Program-made: the position numbers and the translations under genes
In this document: in pieces, positions 1 to 8,214 of the stretch
Layout: every line of letters begins with the position of its first letter
Position numbering within the stretch: position 1 is the stretch's first letter
The notes under the pieces: generated by a model
What the model was told of the DNA's origin: nothing
The model's database searches: none
What the model saw: only the letters and a program-made list of their open reading frames with translations
DNA from: Pigoraptor vietnamica
Lineage: Eukaryota; Opisthokonta; Filasterea
Length of the DNA stretch: 21,536 bases
Assembly: GCA_943704525.1 (NCBI GenBank)
Contig: CALSCQ010001724.1
Span: forward strand, 1-21,536
Reading direction: 5' to 3'

Positions 1-89
<89 letters not shown>

Positions 90-356
90 GCACACAGACG
101 CACACAAACACACACGCACGCACACACGCACACACACACACATCCCCCCAACACACACACGCACACGCACATGCACACGCACGCAGACGCACACACACGC
201 GCGCACACACACACTACACCCACACACACACGCACACAGACGCACACAAACACACACGCACGCACACACGCACACACGCACACGCGCGCGCACACGCACA
301 CACGCACACGCGCGCGCACACGCACACACACACGCGCGTACGCGCAATACGCAGCA
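1..356. repeat. (CA)n microsatellite and degenerate CACACG array
   Basis: A perfect (CA)n run covers about positions 1-87. It then decays into CA/CG/GA-interrupted repeats up to about 345. The array lies inside the third intron of the minus-strand FATP-like gene, so the transcript carries (UG)n directly after the 5' splice site at 368. It is not telomeric: there is no G-rich hexamer or heptamer unit. Reading frames of poly(Thr-His) type across it are artefacts. Confidence 0.95.
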
Positions 357-368
357 GACACCCACCAC

Positions 369-1094
369 CCTGTTGACTTTGGCGTTCAGCTGGGCGAATG
401 TGTACGACTGACCCTCGAATATCAGAGCGACCTACGGGAGGAAAGGAGAGTTCAAGTCATGAAGTGGTCAGTGGGCAGAGACACGGGACCGCGTGACCGC
501 AACGTTAACACTGAACAACAGACACGCATTAAAGGCGAGCTGAAGCTAGTCCAGTACCGTCCCAAATGTTATAGGGTCACGCCACGCACGCACACACACG
601 CACACGCATGCACAGACGCCCACGCACGCACGCACACACGCGCGCGCGCACACACACACACCTTGTCGGGCGTCTCGGCCACTCGCTCCTCCCACATGCG
701 CACAATGTTGAACTTGGGGTTCTCCTGCCGAAGGTACTTGTCCGCGAGACGCTTCACGCCGATGAGGGCGCGAAGAAAGCGGAGGTCGCGTGCGAGACCG
801 GGATAGTACCGCCTGTTACGCGCGCGCAAAGTTACAGGGAATTCGTCAGATGCGCGTGGCCATCAACGACGCTGTGTGCACAGCAGGCGCGCGGTCGCAT
901 GCACGTGTGTTCACGTGAAATGTTGTACAGTGTGTGTGTCCGTGTGTGGGAATGAAGTTTACGTTGTATCGTCACACGAACACCCAATGTTATTACGTTG
1001 CAGTCATGCAGGCCCACCTGACGAGCAGAACAGTCGCCGCACACACCGCCGCCGCCGTAGCGGCATACGGCAGTGCCGCCGAGAGGCCGTTCAT
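369..1094 (-). CDS. Fatty-acid transport protein / very-long-chain acyl-CoA synthetase, N-terminal exons (partial)
   Basis: Three coding exons are visible on the minus strand: 1094-1018, 812-662 and 431-369. Their phases join cleanly (2, then 0). The start ATG at 1094 opens a short Ala/Val-rich hydrophobic segment (residues 5-25), which fits the membrane anchor of this family. It is followed by [20 protein letters not shown], a [11 protein letters not shown] segment and [20 protein letters not shown]. This order matches the N-terminus of animal SLC27A/FATP proteins, where PDKxALIFEG and the T(F/Y)xQL segment open the AMP-forming domain. These enzymes activate long and very-long-chain fatty acids to acyl-CoA at ER, peroxisomal or plasma membranes. 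The rest, including the ATP-binding motifs, lies beyond the left edge: the third intron begins at 368 and is still running at position 1. The exact third donor (368 or 365) is ambiguous. The family call is firm; the substrate is not known. Confidence 0.85.
583..660. repeat. CA-rich degenerate microsatellite in FATP intron 2
   Basis: This is an alternating CA/CG tract on the plus strand, inside the intron 432-661 of the minus-strand gene. In the transcript it is a UG-rich tract that begins exactly at the 5' splice site, which itself reads GTGTGT. Confidence 0.9.
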
Positions 1095-1718
1095 TCTGCT
1101 TTAGTCTTCTCTGCGAGTGTTGGCCGTGTAAGAGAGCGGGTAATATAGATGCGTGGGAGGGCGACTGTGTGCGGAAAAACTAGTCAACGAAATTCTGTGT
1201 GTGTTTGCGACGCAGAAGGCACTCAATTCACCCACCTCTTCTGGAACAGCGCAAAGACGCAGTGCAAACACGGAGAGAGAGTCGAAAGAGGAGAGGAAAC
1301 AGAGAAGAGCACGGAGGAGAGGGGAGGTTCAACCCTATTCACGGGTGGGCATTCTGACAGTTGTGCGCAGACTGTCCGCGGACACGTGCACTCATAGGTA
1401 ACAAGACAGCCAGGTCAAAGATTCACGCACTTCCACTCAGTTACATACGCACGCACGCAAACCCAAAAACACACACAGAGACCCACACACGAGCGCACAT
1501 GCACATACAAGCGCACGTAAACACGCGCACGCTCACGCATTATGCAGTCCAGTGCGAAGGTCAAAGATAACGCATACACTTGAAACAACCGTTCTCTGAA
1601 GTCACGCACATACGCACACACACATGCACACACACACACACAACATCTTTCAGCCAAAATGCATTAAGGAAAAAAAAAGTATTCATTCAAATCTTAAGTC
1701 CTATACCGCCGCCCATTC
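1095..1718. other. Intergenic region between FATP-like gene and PTB-PDZ adaptor
   Basis: This is the stretch upstream of the FATP-like start (1094) and downstream of the adaptor stop (1719). It should hold the promoter and 5' leader of the first gene and the 3' UTR of the second. It contains CA-rich patches at about 1441-1535 and 1605-1645, a purine-rich GAGA tract at about 1270-1325, and an A9 run near 1671. I see no coding exon: the frames here are short and of repeat composition. No TATA box or polyadenylation signal could be assigned with confidence. Confidence 0.6.
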
Positions 1719-4589
1719 TCAGCGGTGCGAGCTCGTGACGAGCACGCGGTAGAGCTGCGTCTGCATGAGGCGTATGTGCACCGCCCCAATCGCGGCCTTC
1801 AGCACAGACACAATCGCGTCGTGTCCATAGCCAACGACGCTCTTCCCGTTCACCTCGATAATCCGATAGCCGATGCACAGCCCCGCCTTATCCGCGAGCC
1901 CTCCTTTGTCGACGCCGGTCACTTCCCCCTCGTACACGTCGAAACCGAGGCGCTGCCCAGCGTCGCGCGTAAACTCAATCTCGATGATCGCCTCTGTCGG
2001 GACGTACTGCACCGTCACCTCGCAGCCCGCAGACACGGCGTTGATCAGCGTGATGGTGTCCTCGAACGGCTTCCCGACGACAGACGTGCCGTTCACAGTC
2101 AAGATCTGGTCGCCGACCGACAGGCCGCCGCAACGCGCGGTGGGGCTGCCGGGGTACACATGGCTGACAAAAATGCCGGGGACGGGCGCAGAGGGCCCGC
2201 TGAGCATGACCATGAAACCGAGCCGCTCGTTCTGCTTCTTGCGAATGACGAGCGTCTTGATGTTGCCGCTGTCGGCGAACGCGAGGAGGTTCTCGTGCGA
2301 CAGCTTCTTCTGTTGTCGCGCGGTTTCGTACGGCGTCGTCGGCGTACCGGACGAGCTCACAGACGATCGCTTTGGAGTCGACGTCGATGACCGCGGGGTG
2401 CCGTCCTGCGCAGCCGCAGCCGAGGCATCGGCGGGCCCGTCGCCCTTGCTCGGGCTCTGTTGTCCGCCGTTCGCCGCAAGGTCGACGTCCTGTTACAACG
2501 AGAAAATGTGAGCTGGTTGTATCATATTTCTCACGCATACTTGTGTGTATGAGCAAGAGCGCGTGCGTGTTCGTGAAATGTACGGATGAACTGCTCGTTT
2601 GTGCGAGCATGCCATTGACACACGCGCAGCTTTGTGAGCAAGAGAAACGGGCGCGACGGAAATCCCACCTGGAAGTCTGTGTCCTCGGCAATTGCATTGT
2701 CCTTTTTGAACTTGCGATAGGCGACCTCAAAGGCCTGGCCGAGTGTGATCGCGATGCGCTCAGCCTGCGGATGGGGGTGAGGGTTAGCACGCAGGCATAT
2801 ACTCACACACATGGAGGTGCACACACTAAAAAACACATGTTCGTGCGGATGGGTGAAAGTAGGCACATACGCACGCGCCAGCACACGCCACAACATACAC
2901 ACATTCGACCAAGCACGCGTTCACGCACGCGTCCGCGCAAACACCACACTACACACACAATCACAAGCACGCCATGGTCATCCACATTTCAAACGAGAAC
3001 AGGCGCATTGCACTGCAAACGAACCGCGTCGGGCGACTCGAACACGAGGACCTCGTGCTTGCCCGAGAAGGGCTCCTTCGCCAGAAAGCCGACGTTCGTG
3101 CCGACCTCGCTCACAAAGAGAATGCGGTGGATGGCGTGCTTGAACGCCACTTTCTGCGCAATAAAGTGCGAGGACAGTGTGAACAGTGCGTCCCGGGTCC
3201 TAAAACCATAAACGCGAGAACGATCGAAAACGCTTCGTGTGCGCAACTCTCACACCGTCCAGACTGCGCGATATCCGGACTCACCTTCGTGGCAATGTCG
3301 ATAACGCGCGTTCCGTTAACCGACACGCACAGGGTCACAGGCGACGACTCTTGCTGTCCCTCCTGCATCGACACGCGTCACGTAAGCACTTGCGAGCGCT
3401 TGAGAGCTGGTGGGAGACAGCGACAGAGACACGTGCGCAGAGGCGAGGAGCTTCCCCCTAGACGACACACACGAAGACAGCATGTGACAGCCGGGAGTGA
3501 GGGACAGTCGCACCTTGAGCTTCGCGATGGCTTCCTTAATGGTGGCGATGCCGCGTGGGCGCTCCACTTCCTCGCGGCCGACAAGCTGTTTTGGAGGAGA
3601 GGAATGAATAGTTGGCCAATCATACGCTCAGATGACGACAAGCACACGCACGCACAAACTTTGTGCGCTCGTATAACAGCCACTCGCGCAAAATAAATTA
3701 ACGACAACGGACAAAACGCACGCTCGTATAACAGCCACTCGCGCAAAATAAATTAACGAGAACGCACACAACACACAAGAATTCCCGCACGCACCGTGAG
3801 ATCGAACTTGATGCCCTCGCCAATGAAGTCCTCCGGCGCGTGCAGCCACGCCTTCTTCTTGCCATCGGCCGCTGCAAACGCCAACGAAACATCCACAGTG
3901 AGCACGTGCGTCGCGGCCGACAATTCCTTCTCCCACATTCACACCGCACAGTCATGAGAGTGAGTACACTCCTCTCCCGCGCACGCTGCCATATGACGCA
4001 CCAAGATAACACCACGATAACACTCATTTCGCACTCCTGCTCACATACCAGGCTCGTTCCGCCCCACAAAGTCGGCAAACGAGTGCGATCGCGCGCGCTT
4101 GGCATCAATCGTCGACGTCAACGACGCCGTCGAGGCACGTGACGCGGACCGCTCGGGCGCTGCATCCCCCTCGGCCGCCTTCTCTGTCGTCTCCGTCGCA
4201 GCCGCTTCCGCGACGCCGTTCGTGACGGCCGCGCCTGTGGAATCCCGCGACCCCTTGCCGAGGTCAATCTCCTTCAAGGACTGCGCGAGATCGCCCGCCT
4301 GCGCCGACGACGCAAGCGAGTTCGACACGGATCCGTCGTCCTCCGTCGCGGGAATGACGTGCGCGCCCGCAGAAGTCGGGGACGCGATCGCTGCGGCTGT
4401 GGTCACGTCGGCACTGACGACGCTCGCGCGCGGGGATGCGCCTTCATCAGCGCCTTGCCCAGAGGGCACTTCGGCCGCGGGAGGCGTGGAAGTGGTCGGC
4501 GCGTCGGTCTCTGTGTTGGGCGCATCTGCCTCGGGTTCCTTGACAGCGACGTCGACGTCACTGACGGCGACGGGCTCTGCCGACTCCAT
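1719..4589 (-). CDS. PTB-PDZ-PDZ adaptor (CED-6/GULP-like PTB, Mint/X11-like tandem PDZ)
   Basis: Seven exons: 4589-4049, 3871-3795, 3585-3514, 3362-3285, 3153-3025, 2764-2669 and 2489-1719. All phases match and total 1764 nt (587 aa). Residues 1-180 are acidic, Ala/Ser/Thr-rich and probably disordered. A PTB domain (about 190-325) contains KKAWLHAPEDF, VERPRGIATIKEAIAKLK, VSVNGTRVIDIATKK, AIHRILFV, KHEVLVFESPDA and LGQAFEVAYRKF, the order seen in the CED-6/GULP type. PDZ1 (about 407-495) has RLGFMVML and GLSVGDQILTVNG. PDZ2 (about 498-574) has QRLGFDV and IGYRIIEVNGKSVV, and the chain ends soon after, as in Mint/X11. Known role of the families: cytoplasmic scaffolds binding NPxY tails (PTB) and C-termini or partners (PDZ). 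ATG 4589 is chosen because it has G at -3 and +4 and begins the acidic disordered region. The same frame is open upstream to 4829, with low-complexity sequence. Divergent from the SSB gene. Confidence 0.9.
3666..3759. repeat. Two-copy 55-bp tandem repeat inside adaptor intron 2
   Basis: A 39-bp segment at 3666-3704 (begins CGCTCGTATAACAGCC) recurs exactly at 3721-3759, a period of 55 bp. It lies in the intron 3586-3794 of the minus-strand adaptor gene. The exact identity suggests a recent duplication. No coding potential or mobile-element features are visible. Confidence 0.95.
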
Positions 4590-5129
4590 GACTCTTGTGA
4601 TAAACCCAGCACGACGCGCGTACAAGCGAAAGTAAAGTTGCGCCCCTCTTTGAAGTAAAGGAGAGTATGAGAGAGGGAAGGGAGGCAATGGAAAAGTAGA
4701 GCTCGAAGCTTTGGATTTGGAGTGTGAGTGTGTGAGTAAATGGGTTAGAGAGGTCGTGTGCGCGTGCGTGTGGAACGCCGGAATGCAGTTGCGAGGTATG
4801 CCCAGCGTGAGTGTGTGGGTGCTGTCCAAGTGTCAAACATTCCTTAAATAGATACAAATCCCAACTTTATATACCTAATATGTCTTGTAAGATACATATT
4901 AGACTTATAAAGCAATATAATTCGTCGATATATTTATTTACGGAATTATGTTAGTAGATAATTTCTTTATATGGAATAATGGCTTTTTGTGGTTGATCCC
5001 AGGCTTATCAACGTCATGTGCGCCTGTGATGAGTGTGCCTTTATACCGGGTGCGTCCCGAGATTGTCTGCGAACCGACTCTCTCTTTCTCTCCCCTTTCT
5101 CTCTCGCCTTTCATTCCCGCCGTTAAAGA
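4590..5129. promoter_or_regulatory. Divergent promoter region between adaptor and mitochondrial SSB genes
   Basis: This 540-bp gap separates the two divergent start codons and must hold both promoters and 5' leaders. Three parts are visible: a moderately GC-rich part next to the adaptor; an AT-rich island (about 4840-4990); and a pyrimidine-rich tract of CT/TTTC type (about 5083-5118) just before the SSB ATG, the sort of sequence often found at protist transcription starts. TATA-like strings (TTTATATA, TATATTTATTTA) occur in the island, but no core element can be assigned. A 124-codon frame beginning at 4948 crosses the SSB exon 1 region and intron; I judge it spurious. Confidence 0.5.
4875..4902. 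repeat. Inverted repeat with 9-bp arms in AT-rich island
   Basis: The arms CTAATATGT (4875-4883) and ACATATTAG (4894-4902) are exact reverse complements around a 10-base spacer. They lie in the AT-rich centre of the divergent promoter. This could be a dimeric-regulator site or a chance palindrome in AT-rich sequence; nothing distinguishes these. Confidence 0.6.
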
Positions 5130-6453
5130 ATGCTCGCGACTCGCCTCGCTCGGGTATGTGCTGTGTCTGGTGCAATCTAACTTCGCTTCGTGCGGGGCCG
5201 TTACAGTTCTGATGTCGTTGCGCTTATCTGCCAGTCCGCGCGCCCGCTCGTCCGCGGCTATGCTGAAGCTGCGGCTGCTGCTGCGACGGCCACGAAGAGG
5301 GTCCCCAGCCTCAACAGCGTGACGAAGGATGCCGATCCCAGCGGGAGGGGTGGGAGAGTGTGGACATGCGCCCTGCGTCGTTGACCCGAGGCAGTAGCAG
5401 CAACTCATGAATTTCCCGTTTTTTCTTATTTTCACGTGGCGATCGAGCAGCGCCCCAGCACATGAACAAGGTGACACTAATGGGGTACGTCGCCACCGAG
5501 CCCAAGAAGATCAGCGACACGCTCTTCCGCATGCGCATCGGGACGTCCATCCAATACACGGACAGTGAGTGGCAGGGCATCGCAAGCGCTACGTCGTGCC
5601 TTGATGGTCGCTGTTATGTGCCGTGTCCTTGTGTTCCTGTCAGTCTTGTGGATATGTTGACGTCCATGGATTCGACGAAACTCTTGAATAGTCTTTAAGC
5701 ATCCGTCGTTGTCATTAACAGTGGATAGTGAGCATTCCGTCTCTCATGGCCCTTTTCGTGCGTGTCTCCCCCGTTGTCTTCGTCCGCTGCAGAGGCTTCG
5801 AACAAGCCGAAGGTCAAGACGCAGTACCACAATGTCACGCTCTCCGGCAATTTCGAGAAGCTGGCCGAGTCCCTTCGCGTCGGTTCGCAGTTGAACCTCG
5901 AGGGTTCTCTGGAGTACTCGGCGTACGAGAAGAACGGACAGCACGTTGAGACGAGCAATGTCGTCGTGCGGAACTATGGTGAGTGTGCCGTTGTCGCTTA
6001 TATGCGCGTACTCACCGGCACGAGTGTGGCCGTTGTCGCTCGATATGCGCGTACTCTCCGGCACTCTCTCTCCTCACTTCAGTCGATGGGGGTTCCATTC
6101 CCATAATATGACGGCCACGAACTGGTCTTTCCCTCACCACTTCCGTAGCCCATCGCATCCTGTTACTTCCCTCTTCTCCTTGTTGTCGCGCTCTGTCCCC
6201 GTGAGCGTGTGGTCGATGGCTGCATGTGTATGAATTTTACGCTGATCGGACATCTTCCTTGTCTTGAGCTGCGTCGTTTTTCGCGTTGAATGCATCCGAC
6301 TTTTTCTTTTTGTGTGTGTGTGTGTGCGCGCGCGCGCTGATGGACAGTCATCGTGAGGGTGTTCACACTGTTGCGCTCGTTTCTCCCTCCGCAGAGGACC
6401 TGCGCGTGACCAAGTGGGCTCCAAACCCCAACGCCAGCAAGCCCGCCGCTTAA
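5130..6453 (+). CDS. SSBP1: Mitochondrial single-stranded DNA-binding protein
   Basis: Five exons: 5130-5153, 5235-5349, 5451-5564, 5793-5978 and 6395-6453; phases close and give 498 nt (165 aa). Residues 1-25 (MLATRLAR joined to SARPLVRGYAEAAAAA) form a basic, Ala-rich mitochondrial presequence with an RGYA-type cleavage site. The OB-fold begins at MNKVTLMGYVATEPKK, continues with LFRMRIGTS and KTQYHNVTLSG, and includes VGSQLNLEGSLEY and TSNVVVRNY, as in SSBP1 and bacterial SSB. The C-terminus KWAPNPNASKPAA lacks the bacterial acidic DDDIPF tip, as usual for mitochondrial forms. The 24-nt first exon ends at a GTATGT donor, and its intron has a CTAAC branch-like site near 5175. Exon 2's donor is uncertain (5349, or 5318 with a different acceptor). 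Starting at ATG 5462 would lose the presequence. Role: coats ssDNA during mtDNA replication. Confidence 0.92.
5981..6064. repeat. Two-copy tandem repeat at the 5' end of SSB intron 4
   Basis: Unit 1 (5981-6021) and unit 2 (6022-6064) share GAGTGTG, CCGTTGTCGCT, ATATGCGCGTACTC and CCGGCAC, with a few substitutions and a 2-nt indel. Unit 1 starts inside the GTGAGT donor of exon 4, so the duplication copied most of the splice-donor neighbourhood. The second copy lacks the GT and reads CGAGTGTGG. Confidence 0.9.
6311..6339. repeat. (GT)n-(GC)n alternating purine-pyrimidine tract
   Basis: A short (GT)n run passes directly into (GC)n inside SSB intron 4 (5979-6394). Alternating GT and GC dinucleotides are the classical Z-DNA-prone composition. 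The tract lies about 55 nt before the 3' splice site. Confidence 0.85.
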
Positions 6454-7212
6454 GTCAAACGCCGCGCATTGTTGGTCGCTTCCACCTCTTCGCTCCCTTT
6501 TGGCCGTTATTATGTGCGAAAGAAAGCATCACGGTTGTCAATACTGGGTCATGCTGTAACAGATGTATAGTACTGGTCCATGCTGTTGTAACTGATGTAC
6601 CCTTAGCGAACACATACATTCACACACAAGCAGAGGTACTCACGCACGCGCATAAGACAGGCACGTACACATTATTGTGTACGGCGCGCGTGGGCACATG
6701 CATTAACGCACGAGAAAATACCGCACGAGACACAAACATCCAGTACGATGCTAACTCCCACCTATCGCGGAATCATAACTCCCACCCCAACCCACAACGA
6801 ACATCAGCTTCCACGGACACGGTGTGCCGGACAGGCGGTGCCGTTCTGTGTTTTGGTGTGCGCGCGCTTTGTCACACTCGCACACACGCACACACACGCT
6901 CACGAACGTGCATGCGCACACACACACACCACGCACGCACATGCAATGCGCTCTTCACCCTTCCTGCGCTGCTCTCCCTCTTGCCTCGATCTCTTATTGT
7001 GCGTGCGTTTTTCTCTCCCGAACACCTTGCAGACACGCCCTTCACAACATAACTATTTCTCATCGCGTGTTGGTTTGCGTCCGCCCCATATTTCGTCTTG
7101 TCCAAAAGGCGTCGCTTTGCATTCCCTCAGAGTGCTGAAAGGCTTTGGTGAGAAGAGAGAGCGGCGGTCGCGCAGAGTAGCGCGATCTGCCCCTCCTTTC
7201 CCTCCTTGCAGC
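6454..7212. other. Intergenic region between SSB and MFS transporter genes
   Basis: Both flanking genes read plus, so this holds the SSB 3' UTR and the transporter promoter. A 29-bp imperfect direct repeat (6542-6567 and 6571-6599; TACTGG, ATGCTGT, GATGTA) lies in the likely SSB 3' UTR. A CA-rich stretch covers about 6880-6950. A pyrimidine tract ending TTGCAG at 7211 immediately before the transporter ATG looks like a splice acceptor, with a possible GTGAGA donor at 7148, so a 5' UTR intron of about 64 nt is plausible. I see no supported coding exon. Confidence 0.55.
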
Positions 7213-8132
7213 ATGATGGAGTCCGCGGTGGGCGGTTCCGCCCTTCTCTCGCGGCCGATCGAGGGCGGAAACGAACCCGCGCCGCTCGTGGAGAGCCAAG
7301 CATTTGAGAAGCCGCGCTCTATTTCTGGCAGAGATGCGCGTGCGGAGGCGTCGCATGTTCCCGTCACGACCCCTCCGTCGGTGCCTGGCGCGCACGAAAC
7401 GCCGTCCACGCACGTTGAAGAGGGCAAGGGTGGGGATGACGACATAACGGACGTGACGCCAGAGGAACTGCGTCGGCGCAGGCAGTGCTTTGGCGCGCTG
7501 TTCGTGATGGTAGCACTGCTCAACTACGACTCTGGCGCGATCCCGTCGACGCTGACGCAGCTGAGCGACCACTTTAAGCTCGGCTTCTCCGAACAGGGCC
7601 TCGTCGGGTCGCTCGTGTACATTGGCCTCAGCATCACGAGCCTTTTTGCGGGTGTGTGCCTTTGCATTTGTGTGTCGTGCGTGCGTGCTTGCGCGCTCGT
7701 GTTTGTGTGCGTGCAATGCTCGTGAGTGTTGTGTGCGTGCATGTTTATGTGTGCGTTTGTGTGCGTGCATGCCACACTGTGTTTGTTATTTAACGCGTTT
7801 TTATTTGTTGTACTCATTCTTGGTCACGTGCCTTGGATCTCCGCCCTCCCGCGGTCTCACTCACGCCCGCACGCACGCAGGCTATCTCTTCCAGCGCTTT
7901 GACGTGAAGCCCCTCCTCCTCGTGAGCATGGTCTTCTGCGTGGGATTCGACGTCATGTTTGCCTTTGCGCCGAACAAGATCTCCATCTTCGCCGCACGCG
8001 TCGGTGTCGGTCTCTCTCAGGCGCTCATCATTATCTTCACGCCCGTGTGGGTCGACGAATTTGCGCCCGCCGCCCGACGCACCATGTGGATGTCGATTAT
8101 TCAGGTGAGACTGCAAGATATGTCTGTGTGTG

Positions 8133-8214
<82 letters not shown>

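Noticed and set aside
1-356. Possible telomeric or centromeric satellite at the window edge
   Set aside because: The unit is the plain CA dinucleotide, as in many introns of this window, and it sits inside an intron whose exon is recognisable.
171-806. Open frame rich in Thr-His-Ala-Arg on the plus strand
   Set aside because: It is a translation of CACACG repeats; similar poly(His-Thr) or poly(Cys-Val) frames occur at 8047-8952, 11234-11605, 16093-16969 and 17612-18612. The real exons of the FATP-like gene lie on the other strand here.
3025-3199. Extended adaptor exon beginning after TTTTAG at 3200
   Set aside because: It would enter in the wrong phase and add about 15 residues inside the PTB strand. 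The CAG at 3154 gives phase 0 and matches the PTB family exactly (IATK then KVAFKHAIHR).
4948-5322. 124-codon plus-strand frame in the divergent promoter
   Set aside because: It starts in the AT-rich island, shows no domain, and overlaps the SSB exon 1-intron-exon 2 arrangement in a different frame.
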